Shown: one piece after another, positions 38,660 through 46,938 of the stretch
How the letters are laid out: each line of letters starts with the position of its first letter
How positions within the stretch are numbered: position 1 is the stretch's first letter
Assembly (NCBI GenBank): GCA_021776195.1
Contig: JAJFGK010000035.1
Coordinates: 1 to 64,000, forward strand
Origin: Kiloniellaceae bacterium
Lineage (GTDB): Bacteria > Pseudomonadota > Alphaproteobacteria > Kiloniellales > Kiloniellaceae
Direction: 5' to 3'
DNA length: 64,000 nt
Made by a program: the position numbers and the translations under genes
Notes under the pieces: model-generated
What the model was told of the DNA's origin: nothing
Database searches by the model: none
What the model saw: only the letters and a program-made list of their open reading frames with translations

Positions 38660-38782
38660 GGATCTTCTCCTCTTTCCGTGCGTTGCGCGCAGGTTCGCGC
38701 GCTCGGGAGAAGACACGGGCGTTCCGGGGAAAAGGGGTGACCTGAGGTATCGATTTCAAGCGGCCGGCCAAGAGTCGGCTAA

Positions 38783-40225
38783 TTAGTCGCCGAGGATTTC
38801 GGCCAGCTTGTCGCGGATCTTGGCCCGCAGCTCCTTGGCGCCCTGATCCTGCCATTGACGGACGTCGGAGCGCTCCATCATGGCTGGGATCCAGTTTTCC
38901 GTCAGATAGCGGGTCACGGTGTGGTCGTCGGTCAGATAGGTGTTGTCGTGGGCGGCGCGCTTGATCAGATCGACGGCGATCGAGTCGGGATCGACGGCGA
39001 TGCCACCGGCAAAGCGCCCGGCCCAACCCGCGACCTCGTCGCAGAGCACCAGCATCTCCAGCGAGCCGGTGCGCCCGCCCGAGAGGAAACCCAGATTGTG
39101 GATGAAGGGCGTGCCGGCCAGCGCGGCGGTCGCCATGTTGGCGCCCACTTCCGAAGCGGCTTGAAGGTCGGGCACATGGGCATCGGAACAGCCCGCGCCG
39201 ATCCAGTTGGGCACGCCGATGTGATTGAAGTAGTCGGCCGCCCCGAGGTTGGCCAGCATGTACTCCGGCGAGCCGTAGGCCAGGTCGGCGCGGCGCATGT
39301 CCATCGGCAGAATGGCCGAGCCCGAGAGCACCGGCGCGCCCGGCCTGGCGAGCTGATGGATGACGATCCCGGCCAGGGCCTCGGCCGAGGACTGCACGAT
39401 CGAGCCGGCGATGGTGATCGGCCCGGCGATGCCGGGAAAGAGCGCCGGATAGCAGACCACCGGCAGATGGCGTTCGGCGGCGAAGATCAGCCGCCGGCAG
39501 AGTTCCTCGCCAAGCTTTAGGGGCGAGACCGGACCGGTCAGATCGAGCCCGCAAGGCTTCTCGGCCAGGGCATCCCAGCCGCCGGCGATCTCTGCCAGAT
39601 GGGTCCAGATGACCTCGGCCAGCACCTCGTCGTGGGCCGTGAAGGCACAGGGCTTGACCGAAAACTCGGTCATGGCGCGGACCTGGGAGATGGCCTCTTC
39701 GTCCGCCGGCACGTCGCCCGGATAACCCAGCGAAGCCACCAAGTCGATATTCGGCAAGGCCTCGCAGACCTTGGCGGTGTTCTGGATGTCGGCCAGGGTG
39801 CCGGGCCGGTGTTCGCCGGTTCGATGGTCGAGAATATTGACGCAGTTGTGCCCGGCCCCGAAGCAGGGCCGCCGCCCGGTGCTGTCGACCGTCACCTGGC
39901 CCTCGCGGTTCCACAGCCGGATTTGGCGCGGCACGCTCTCCAGGGCGCGCTCCACCAGATCCTCGGGCATGGCGAGGTAGCCGTGATCGCGCTCCGCACA
40001 GCCGTGATCGCGCAGCAGCCGCGCGCGGGTCGGCCGATCGTCGATGATTACCCCGACCTGCCACAGCACGTCGAGCACGCCGCGGTGGATCGCCGCCGCG
40101 CCGGCCTCGTCGATCAGGCGCAGTTGGACTCCCTGGGAGCGCCGGATGACCGGCGGCGGTTCGCCTTCGCGTTCCTGCCGCGCCCTTTGGCGCCCGCCGC
40201 GCCGTGTCCCCTTGAAGGTCGCCAT
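38783..40225 (-). CDS. Trimethylamine methyltransferase (MttB) family protein, non-pyrrolysine
   Basis: A 480-residue TIM-barrel protein with the MttB family layout: LCDEVAGWAGRFAGGIAVD, HDNTYLTDDHTVTRYLTENW near the C-terminus, and GAGHNCVNILDHRTGEHR near residue 120. The frame contains no internal amber codon, so it is of the non-pyrrolysine class, whose characterised members demethylate glycine betaine, proline betaine, carnitine or gamma-butyrobetaine. No corrinoid protein gene lies beside it. It sits in one operon with the AhpD-like gene and probably the LysR gene. Confidence 0.85.
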   Translation of the reverse strand: MATFKGTRRGGRQRARQEREGEPPPVIRRSQGVQLRLIDEAGAAAIHRGVLDVLWQVGVIIDDRPTRARLLRDHGCAERDHGYLAMPEDLVERALESVPRQIRLWNREGQVTVDSTGRRPCFGAGHNCVNILDHRTGEHRPGTLADIQNTAKVCEALPNIDLVASLGYPGDVPADEEAISQVRAMTEFSVKPCAFTAHDEVLAEVIWTHLAEIAGGWDALAEKPCGLDLTGPVSPLKLGEELCRRLIFAAERHLPVVCYPALFPGIAGPITIAGSIVQSSAEALAGIVIHQLARPGAPVLSGSAILPMDMRRADLAYGSPEYMLANLGAADYFNHIGVPNWIGAGCSDAHVPDLQAASEVGANMATAALAGTPFIHNLGFLSGGRTGSLEMLVLCDEVAGWAGRFAGGIAVDPDSIAVDLIKRAAHDNTYLTDDHTVTRYLTENWIPAMMERSDVRQWQDQGAKELRAKIRDKLAEILGD

Positions 40226-40241
40226 GATCCCGTTCCTCCGG

Positions 40242-40871
40242 TTACCGGTTGGCTGCCGCGTTGGCCGCGCGCAGGCGTTCGATCCCTGCCGCGTCGAGGC
40301 CGATCGCCTCCTCGCCGAGGGAGATGCCCAAGCCGTTGATGGTTCGGACCCAATAGTTGAAGTTGGCCGAGACCTGGTTGAGGTGAAGGATTTCGGCCTC
40401 GCTCAGGCCGGCGTCGCGCAGGGGCTGAAGGTCGTCGGCGGTCATGGCCCCAGGATGCCGGGTCAGCTTGGCGCCGTAAGTCGCCATGGCCTTGCGCCGC
40501 CCATCGAACAGCGGCGCGTCGTAGCGCTGGTGGCGGAGCCCCTCGAGCAAGGCCTCGGCTTCTGCTTCGTCGCCCCAGAAGGTCTTGAAGTTGGCGCCGT
40601 GATGGCTGGCGGCGTAGGTGCAGTCGGTGAGCAGCGCGACCTGGGTGGCGACAAACTCGCGTTCCGCCAGGCTGAGTGGCCCATCGGGCGCGTGCACCAG
40701 ATCGCGGTAGAGCTGGTCGGTGGCGCGCAGTGGCGTCGGCCAGAGCGCGAAGGGCTTGTAGAGATTGTGGACCGAGCCGTCGCCGCGCCGCAGGCCATCG
40801 AAAGCGGCCTGCCCGGCCTCGTCGAGACTTTCCACCGCGGGGCAGTTGAGCCAAGAGGGCGATGCAGTCAT
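40242..40871 (-). CDS. AhpD-like/peroxidase-related protein lacking the CxxC pair
   Basis: A 209-residue carboxymuconolactone decarboxylase/AhpD-fold protein. The helical core motif reads LLTDCTYAASHHGANF, where active AhpD-type proteins have CxxC followed by HH; here the second cysteine is alanine. It may have lost redox activity or use the remaining Cys and His differently. Lies 16 bp upstream of the MttB-like gene and 18 bp downstream of the LysR gene. Confidence 0.7.
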   Translation of the reverse strand: MTASPSWLNCPAVESLDEAGQAAFDGLRRGDGSVHNLYKPFALWPTPLRATDQLYRDLVHAPDGPLSLAEREFVATQVALLTDCTYAASHHGANFKTFWGDEAEAEALLEGLRHQRYDAPLFDGRRKAMATYGAKLTRHPGAMTADDLQPLRDAGLSEAEILHLNQVSANFNYWVRTINGLGISLGEEAIGLDAAGIERLRAANAAANR

Positions 40872-40889
40872 GGCATGATCTCCTTTGCT

Positions 40890-41834
40890 TCAAGACGCCG
40901 CGCGGCTTGGCAGGACGGCGGGATCAGGTCGGTTGGTCTCGGCGATCTCGCCCTGGATCCAGTCGCGGAAGGCGGCGACCTTGGGATCGCGCGCGTGGCC
41001 CGGCGTCGAGACCAGGAAGTAGGAAAAGCGGTGACGCACGGCCTGCTCGAAGGGCTGCACCAGGCGTCCGGCGGCAAGGTCGGCCTTGACCAGTTCGCGG
41101 TAGCCGATGGCAATTCCCTGGCCGTCGATGGCGGCCTGCATGGCGAGGCTCGGGTCGTGGAAGGAGGGTCCGGTGAGGTCCGCCAACTCGCCAATGCCGG
41201 CGGCGGCCAGCCAGGTGCGCCACTCCTCGCCCAGGTCGTGGGAGCCGGTGTCGGCATGGATCAGGTTGCAGGCCAGCAGGTCGCGCGGCCGGGCGAGGCG
41301 GGGACAGCCTTGGAGATAGCGCGGCGAGCAGACCGGAATCATATGGATCGGCAGCAGGAACTCCGCCGTCAGGCCGCGCCAGGGCGGCAGGCCGCAGCGC
41401 ACGCCGATATCGGCCTCGCGCTTGGCGAAGTCGACATAGCGCAGGGTCGGCAGCAGGTGAATTTCGATGTCCCCGTGGCGCGCGCGCCAGCCGCCGAGCC
41501 GCGAGACCAGCCACTTGGCGGCGAAGGTCGGCGTCGTGGTCATGCGCAGGGCGCCGGCCGCGGGCTTTTCGACCAGGCCTTCCAGGGTGTCGGCGATCCG
41601 GTCGAAGGCCTCGACCAGGACCGGCAGCAGGGTCTCGCCGGCCTCGGTCAGGTTGACCCCGCGATTGGAGCGGTGGAACAGCGCGACCCCCAGGCGTTCT
41701 TCCAGCCCACGGATCTGGTGGCTGACCGCGGAGTGGGTGACGCAAAGCTCGGCCGCGGCCTTGCTGAAACTCGAGGTCCGCGCCGCCGATTCGAAGGCCC
41801 GCAGAGCATTGAAATGCAGGTTACGCCGTTCCAT
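40890..41834 (-). CDS. LysR-type regulator (GcvA-like)
   Basis: A 314-residue regulator with an N-terminal helix-turn-helix (FNALRAFESAARTSSFSKAA, CVTHSAVSHQIRGLEERLG). The C-terminal effector domain is typical. It lies between the MttB/AhpD genes and the divergent Rieske gene, and the perfect palindrome at 41842-41859 is 8 bases in front of its start. It probably represses or activates itself and one or both flanking operons. The cognate ligand is unknown; a quaternary amine is plausible. Confidence 0.9.
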   Translation of the reverse strand: MERRNLHFNALRAFESAARTSSFSKAAAELCVTHSAVSHQIRGLEERLGVALFHRSNRGVNLTEAGETLLPVLVEAFDRIADTLEGLVEKPAAGALRMTTTPTFAAKWLVSRLGGWRARHGDIEIHLLPTLRYVDFAKREADIGVRCGLPPWRGLTAEFLLPIHMIPVCSPRYLQGCPRLARPRDLLACNLIHADTGSHDLGEEWRTWLAAAGIGELADLTGPSFHDPSLAMQAAIDGQGIAIGYRELVKADLAAGRLVQPFEQAVRHRFSYFLVSTPGHARDPKVAAFRDWIQGEIAETNRPDPAVLPSRAAS

Positions 41835-41841
41835 GGGATGG

Positions 41842-41859
41842 TTTCTCAGATATGAGAAA
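41842..41859. promoter_or_regulatory. 18-bp palindromic operator in front of the LysR gene
   Basis: TTTCTCA-GATA-TGAGAAA, a perfect 7-4-7 inverted repeat just upstream of the LysR ATG and about 100 bp from the Rieske start. Position and symmetry suggest an autoregulatory LysR site. Confidence 0.6.
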
Positions 41860-41959
41860 AACTAACAACAGTAGCGCAGAATGATCGCTTGTTGTCAATC
41901 GCGAGCTTTGTCAGGCTCGGCTGTCGCCTGATCGGCAGGGGCTGGGAGAGGAGTCAAGC

Positions 41960-43327
41960 ATGAGCGCGGTGACAGAACTGCCGGAGGACCACGGGCTCGC
42001 CTACAGCGGATACCGCCAGACCGGGCCCGGCCAGAGCGACCCCGAGTTGACCCGGGTCGGACCGGAGACGCCCTGCGGCGACTACCTCCGGCGCTACTGG
42101 CAGCCGGTCGGCCTCGAGGCCGATCTGGGCGAGACGCCTAGATTGATCCGCATTCTCGGCGAGGACCTGGTGCTGTTTCGCGACCGGGGCGGCCGGACCG
42201 GGCTGGTGCACCGCCGCTGTCCTCATCGTCGGGCCTCGTTGGAGTTCGGCGTTTGCGAGGGCCGCGGCATTCGCTGCTGTTACCACGGTTGGCTCTTCGA
42301 TCTCGACGGCAAGGTCCTCGAGGTGCCGGGCCAACCGGCCGGGGTCGAGGCGAAGATTCGCGAAAGCGTCGCCCTCGGCGCCTACCCGGTGAAGGTCTAC
42401 AAGGGTCTGATCTTCGCCTATTTGGGGCCGCCCGAGCAGCGCCCGCCCTTTCCGATCTACGACACCTTCGAGATTCCCGACCAGATCATGGTGCCCTACC
42501 GGGCGCCCTTTCACTGCAACTGGCTGCAGGTGCTCGATGCCATCCTCGATCCGATCCACACCGCCTTCCTGCATTCGCGGATCAGCCGCGAACAGTTTTC
42601 CGAGGGCTTCGGCGAGATCGGCGAGATGAAGTTCTACGAAAGGCAGATGGGCTTTCTCGGCACCGCGACGCGCCGGGTAGAGGATCACGTCTGGGTGCGG
42701 ACCAACGAACTGGTGCTGCCGAACTTCACCCAGGCGGGGGCTGCCTTCGCCGCCGACGGGACCAGGCCGCGCTACTTCGGCCGCACGGCCTTTTCGCGCT
42801 GGGTCGTCCCGATCGACGACGAGGAGACGGTCTGTTTCGCCTGGGCCAACTTCGGCGAGCGCGGCGACCCGCCGGAGTACAACACGCCCGAGGGACCCGA
42901 GCTGATCGAACAGGGCGAGCCCTTCGACCGGCCTTACGAGCACAAGCAGCGTTTCCCCGCCGACGCCGAGGCGACCGAGGGCATGGGGCGGATCACCGAG
43001 CACTCCAAGGAGAATCTGGTCGCCAGCGACAAGGGGATCGTGCTCTACCGCAAGCGCCTGCGCGCCCTCATCCGCGAGCTGCAGAAGGGCAAGGAGCCCG
43101 ATCACGCGACCGCCCACTGGCCCGGTCCGGTTCCGACCTATGGCGGCGATACGGTGCTCAAGGCCGCCGTGGCCGAGGATGACGACAGGGCGAGGCTGCG
43201 CGCGGTCGGCCACCGGGTGATGACGACGCAGTTCGAGGCCGAGCACTTGACCGGCGCGGCGCGCGACGCCGCCGTGATCGCGGCGCTGCAAGAGATCGAA
43301 CGCGAAGGCCGCTTCGATGACCGGTAG
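41960..43327 (+). CDS. Rieske non-heme iron oxygenase, alpha subunit type
   Basis: A 455-residue oxygenase. The Rieske [2Fe-2S] motif is CPHRRASLE and CCYHGWLFD (about residues 86-113), and the mononuclear iron motif is NWLQVLDAILDPIHTAFLH (about residues 190-208). It resembles phthalate-type and O/N-demethylating oxygenases that use a separate reductase, none of which is next to it. Substrate could be a betaine or an aromatic; not decided. GGGAGAGGAG precedes the start. Overlaps the downstream dehydrogenase by 11 bases. Confidence 0.85.
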   Translation: MSAVTELPEDHGLAYSGYRQTGPGQSDPELTRVGPETPCGDYLRRYWQPVGLEADLGETPRLIRILGEDLVLFRDRGGRTGLVHRRCPHRRASLEFGVCEGRGIRCCYHGWLFDLDGKVLEVPGQPAGVEAKIRESVALGAYPVKVYKGLIFAYLGPPEQRPPFPIYDTFEIPDQIMVPYRAPFHCNWLQVLDAILDPIHTAFLHSRISREQFSEGFGEIGEMKFYERQMGFLGTATRRVEDHVWVRTNELVLPNFTQAGAAFAADGTRPRYFGRTAFSRWVVPIDDEETVCFAWANFGERGDPPEYNTPEGPELIEQGEPFDRPYEHKQRFPADAEATEGMGRITEHSKENLVASDKGIVLYRKRLRALIRELQKGKEPDHATAHWPGPVPTYGGDTVLKAAVAEDDDRARLRAVGHRVMTTQFEAEHLTGAARDAAVIAALQEIEREGRFDDR

Positions 43328-44345
43328 CGACAAGACCAAGGTTCACATCAAGAACAACCACGCGGGGCCGCACACCTTTCCCTCGACCCCGGAAAGCGAG
43401 CCGGTCTTCACCATCAGCCGCGACAAGTACGAAGCCTCGGCGGCGCGCTATCCCGACGTCGCCGAACGGCTCGAGGTCTTCATCGATTGGGACGAGGAGA
43501 ACTGGGCCTCTTCGATGCAAAACGCCGAGGTGCTGGTGACCTGGGACCTGCCCACCAGCGATCTGGCCGCTGTCGCCCCGAAGCTGAAGTGGATGCACAT
43601 CATCGGCGCCGGGGTCGAACACCTCTGCCCGATGGACTGGCTGCCCGCCGGGGTCACGGTGATCAACAACAAGGGCGCCCACGCCGCCAAGGCCGGCGAG
43701 TTCGCCCTGATGGCCGTGCTGATGCTGCACAGCAAGATGCCGGCGATCGTCACCAACCAGCGCAGTGCCAACTGGGAGTCGCTCTTCTCGACACCGATCG
43801 CCGGCAAGACCGTGCTGATCGTGGGGGTGGGGTCCCTGGGCGGCGGTGCGGCACGATGTCTCGCCGGCCTCGGCCTTCACGTTATCGGCGTCTCGCGACA
43901 CGGCCGCCCGCACCCCCAGGTCGAGGAGATGGTGACCGTGGCCGACCTGGATGCGGTTCTGCCCCGGGCCGACTACCTTTTCATCGCCACGCCGGCGACA
44001 CCCGAGACCGTGGGCCTCTTCGACCGTCGGCGGCTCGGCCTGCTGAAACCGGGCGCCGGTCTGATCAATGTCGGCCGTTCGTCGGTCATGGACTACGATG
44101 CCCTGTCCGACCTGCTGCGTGACGGACAGCTTTCCGGGGCCATTCTCGACGTCTTCGATCCCGAACCGCTGCCGCCGGAATCGCCGCTCTGGTCCGTGCC
44201 CAACCTGATCGTCACGCCGCACGTCTCGGCCGACGACGGCGATCACTATGTGGCCATGACCCTCGACATCTTTTTCGCCAACATGCGCCGCCACCTGGCC
44301 GGCGAGCCGCTGCAGAACGTGGTTCGTCCGGAGCTGGGTTACTGA
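43317..44345 (+). CDS. D-isomer 2-hydroxyacid dehydrogenase
   Basis: A 342-residue NAD(P)-dependent enzyme. The nucleotide-binding motif is VLIVGVGSLGGGAARCLAGLG; the catalytic Arg is in LINVGRSSVMD, Glu in DVFDPEPLP and His in VTPHVSADD. It interconverts a D-2-hydroxy acid and its 2-oxo acid. Translation is coupled to the Rieske gene by overlap, so it probably handles the oxidised product or a linked cofactor balance. Confidence 0.88.
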   Translation: MTGSDKTKVHIKNNHAGPHTFPSTPESEPVFTISRDKYEASAARYPDVAERLEVFIDWDEENWASSMQNAEVLVTWDLPTSDLAAVAPKLKWMHIIGAGVEHLCPMDWLPAGVTVINNKGAHAAKAGEFALMAVLMLHSKMPAIVTNQRSANWESLFSTPIAGKTVLIVGVGSLGGGAARCLAGLGLHVIGVSRHGRPHPQVEEMVTVADLDAVLPRADYLFIATPATPETVGLFDRRRLGLLKPGAGLINVGRSSVMDYDALSDLLRDGQLSGAILDVFDPEPLPPESPLWSVPNLIVTPHVSADDGDHYVAMTLDIFFANMRRHLAGEPLQNVVRPELGY

Positions 44346-44423
44346 CCGATGCCCGGATTGTCTTGCGGTCACGAAGATCAGCGGATATTTCGTTAGTTCC
44401 GCAATCGCTCAGGGGATCGATCC

Positions 44424-44969
44424 ATGGCAAAGGGCAGAGCCACGGCCAAACGCGTGGTCGCGAACGACGTCAAGGCGACCGAGTCCAAGCCCAAGGTCTC
44501 GTCGCGCGCCTCGCCATCGGACGGCCTCAATCAGGAGATCATCAAGCTGCTGCAGGAAGACGGCCGGCTGCCCTACGATGTGATCGCCGCCAAGCTCGAG
44601 GTTTCAGCCGGGACCGTGCGCAACCGGGTCAACTGGATGCGCCAGGCCGGCCAGCTTTCCATCGTCGCGGTGGTCGATCCGGTGGCGGCCGACTACGCGG
44701 CCGACGCCATGTTGGGGGTGAAGGTCAGCTCCACCGCCACGCCGGAATCCGTGGCCGCGCGCCTCGGCGCCCATCAGGAGGTGGTCTATATCCTCTGGGT
44801 GGCCGGGCGCTACGACCTGCTGGTCGAGCTGGTCTGCGACGCGGAACAGGAGCTGACCGATTTCCTGACCCACGAGATCCACAAGCAGCCGGACATCGCC
44901 CAGGTCGAGGTCATGACCTCGATCGGCATGTTCAAGAACCAGTTCCTGTTGAAGCGCCACGTCTCCTAA
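44424..44969 (+). CDS. Lrp/AsnC-family regulator
   Basis: A 181-residue regulator with a Lys-rich N-terminal extension (about 1-32). The helix-turn-helix is in NQEIIKLLQEDGRLPYDVIA and LEVSAGTVRNRVNWMR, and the ligand-binding RAM domain follows (about 90-175). It follows the 2-hydroxyacid dehydrogenase by 78 bp on the same strand. It may respond to an amino acid or a related 2-oxo acid. Confidence 0.88.
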   Translation: MAKGRATAKRVVANDVKATESKPKVSSRASPSDGLNQEIIKLLQEDGRLPYDVIAAKLEVSAGTVRNRVNWMRQAGQLSIVAVVDPVAADYAADAMLGVKVSSTATPESVAARLGAHQEVVYILWVAGRYDLLVELVCDAEQELTDFLTHEIHKQPDIAQVEVMTSIGMFKNQFLLKRHVS

Positions 44970-45020
44970 GACGCGGCTATACCGACGTCCGAGCGACAGT
45001 CCCGGATAAGCCTGAAGACC

Positions 45021-45254
45021 TCAAGCGACTTTGGGCTGCGGCTGTTGCATCGGCTCGAAGTACTGGCGGTCGGCAATGGTGGCGCAGGACACGGTGCGGG
45101 TGTCGCCCGGGTCGTCGATGTTAACCAGATGAGCGTGCGGCAGATCCTGAATCGGCACCACGATGGTGGAAACCTTCCAGCTCGACCGCATGCTGCGGCC
45201 CTCCAGGATCTTGCGATAGCACTGACCTTCTTCAACCTGCATTGGGCGTTTCAT
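45021..45254 (-). CDS. Small conserved protein A, putative CtrA target
   Basis: A 77-residue protein (MKRPMQVEEGQCYRKILEGR). The core reads WKVSTIVVPIQDLPHAHLVN followed by TRTVSCATIADRQYF. The pattern Y-R-x-I, IPH/LPH-x-H and R-x(2)S shared with the protein at 51964-52224 suggests one small family. GAGGCC precedes the ATG. A degenerate CtrA-like box (TTAA-N7-TTGA, 45307-45321) lies upstream. Function is unknown. Confidence 0.65.
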   Translation of the reverse strand: MKRPMQVEEGQCYRKILEGRSMRSSWKVSTIVVPIQDLPHAHLVNIDDPGDTRTVSCATIADRQYFEPMQQPQPKVA

Positions 45255-45306
45255 CTTTTTGGCCTCACGTTGATTGCCAGGGTTCATGGATGGTCGCCAA
45301 ACATGG

Positions 45307-45321
45307 TTAACAAATAGTTGA
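45307..45321 (-). promoter_or_regulatory. Degenerate CtrA-like box upstream of small protein A
   Basis: TTAA-caaatag-TTGA on the plus strand; TCAA-N7-TTAA on the gene strand, one base off TTAA-N7-TTAA. CtrA is the alphaproteobacterial cell-cycle and motility regulator. Site match only. Confidence 0.35.
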
Positions 45322-45376
45322 GAAGCTCATACTCGTGTAATGTTGAGGCACTTCAAGGGGCCGGGGAGGCATCCGT

Positions 45377-46186
45377 TCAGGTCGGGTCGTCGGGGTGGCC
45401 GACGCCACAGAGGAAGCCGCCGACGAACTCGACGGCCGGGTCGAAGGGGTCGCCGGGCGGCAGCTTGGCCTCGACACCAGCGCGGTAACTCTCGGCGCTG
45501 TCCTGCGGGCGATAGCCCAGGTGGACCGCCTTGTGATTGGAGAAAAAGGCCTCCTGGTTATCCGAGATGCCGTAGATGACGGTGTGGCCGATGCGCTCGG
45601 CCACCAGGCAGCGCGTGACCAGGCGCACCAGGTCGTCGAAGCTGAGCCAGGTCGCCAGATGGCGCCGGTCCGCCGGCTCGGGAAAGCAGGAATTGATCCG
45701 CAGACAGGCGGACTCGATGCCGAACTTGTCCAGGTAGAGCTTGGCCAGATCCTCCACGAAACACTTCGACAGGCCGTAGAGCGAGTCGGGCCGATGGGGC
45801 GTGTCGGTGTCGGCCCCGGACTCGCGGCGAACATAGCCCACGGCATGGATCGAGCTGGCGTAGACGATACGCTTGATACCGTGCCGGCGGGCCGCCTCAT
45901 AGACGTTGTAGCCGCCCTTGATCGAGGACTCGAGGATTTCGGCCCAGGGCCTTTCGACCGGCGCGGCGCCGAAGTGTACCACGGCGTCGCACCCCTCGAC
46001 CGCGGCCATGACCGCATCGAAGTCGCCCAACTCGCATGGCGCCAATTCCTCGTGAGCCGCGGCCTCGCCCATATCCGAGCGGTCGCTCAAGCGCAATGTC
46101 GTTGCCAGCGGCACCAGGCCCTGGCGCAGCACGCGGCCCAGATTGCCGGCGGCGCCGGTGATCAAGAGACGATTGAATCGAGGCAT
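45377..46186 (-). CDS. udh: Uronate dehydrogenase-like NAD-dependent epimerase family protein
   Basis: A 269-residue SDR-type enzyme. ITGAAGNLGRVLRQGL is the nucleotide-binding motif, and YGLSKCFVEDLAKLYLDKF carries the catalytic Tyr and Lys. LSDRSDMGEAAAHEELA, YNVYEAARRHGIKRIVYASS and RINSCFPEPADRRHLATWLS match uronate dehydrogenases, which oxidise galacturonate or glucuronate to lactones. Substrate specificity is inferred. Confidence 0.8.
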   Translation of the reverse strand: MPRFNRLLITGAAGNLGRVLRQGLVPLATTLRLSDRSDMGEAAAHEELAPCELGDFDAVMAAVEGCDAVVHFGAAPVERPWAEILESSIKGGYNVYEAARRHGIKRIVYASSIHAVGYVRRESGADTDTPHRPDSLYGLSKCFVEDLAKLYLDKFGIESACLRINSCFPEPADRRHLATWLSFDDLVRLVTRCLVAERIGHTVIYGISDNQEAFFSNHKAVHLGYRPQDSAESYRAGVEAKLPPGDPFDPAVEFVGGFLCGVGHPDDPT

Positions 46187-46430
46187 GGTGGGGTCCTTCT
46201 TTTTGCGTTGCGAGCCTTGCGGCCCTGAGCGATCCGACGATGATAGTGTCCCGGCGGGGGCGAAGCAAAACCGGCGTAGGCGTGAGGTTGATGAGTGGAT
46301 AGGGTGTTTGAAAATTGATGTTTCCAGAATTATGGCCGAGTTTATTGCGGATTACGGAATTCTCTCGACAGATCGGCACCTTTTCGCCAGACTTCGCTCC
46401 ACCAACGATACAGCTCCGCGGGAAGGCGCC

Positions 46431-46856
46431 ATGAAGCTCAAGTATCTTCACACGATGGTCCGGGTGAGCGACCTGGATGCTTCGATGGACTTCTACTGCA
46501 ACAAGTTGGGCCTACGGGAGGTCGAGCGCTACGATTACCCCGAGCATCGCTTCACGTTGGTCATGCTGGCGGCGCCGGGCGACGAGGAGGCGCAGGTCGA
46601 GCTGACCTACAACCACGACCCCGAGGCCCTCGGCGAGGGCCGCAATTTCGGCCATCTCGCCTATCGGGTGGAGAACATCTACGCGCTGTGCCAGCATCTG
46701 ATGGACCAGGGGGTCACCATCAACCGGCCGCCGCGCGATGGCCGCATGGCTTTCGTGCGCTCGCCCGACAACATCTCTGTCGAGCTGTTGCAGGACGGCG
46801 ACCCGCTGCCGCTGCAAGAGCCCTGGGCCTCCATGGCCAACAGCGGGGAGTGGTGA
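46431..46856 (+). CDS. gloA: Lactoylglutathione lyase (glyoxalase I)
   Basis: A 141-residue protein. Metal ligands appear in HTMVRVSD (His near residue 6), QVELTYNHD, FGHLAYRVENIY and VELLQDGDP. It converts the hemithioacetal of methylglyoxal and glutathione. The ATG at 46431 has GGAAGG upstream; a longer open frame is not coding in style. It precedes the glutamine-synthetase-like gene by 82 bp. Confidence 0.88.
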   Translation: MKLKYLHTMVRVSDLDASMDFYCNKLGLREVERYDYPEHRFTLVMLAAPGDEEAQVELTYNHDPEALGEGRNFGHLAYRVENIYALCQHLMDQGVTINRPPRDGRMAFVRSPDNISVELLQDGDPLPLQEPWASMANSGEW

Positions 46857-46938
46857 AGGTGCCGGCATCGTCCGGTCCCTGTGCGCGGGTTTACGATAGG
46901 GCGGCCACGAGAGGCGCCGAATAGTGGGGAGACAGCCG

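Noticed and set aside
38783..40225. Pyrrolysine-containing MttB
   Set aside because: The frame has no internal amber codon, so it is the non-pyrrolysine type.
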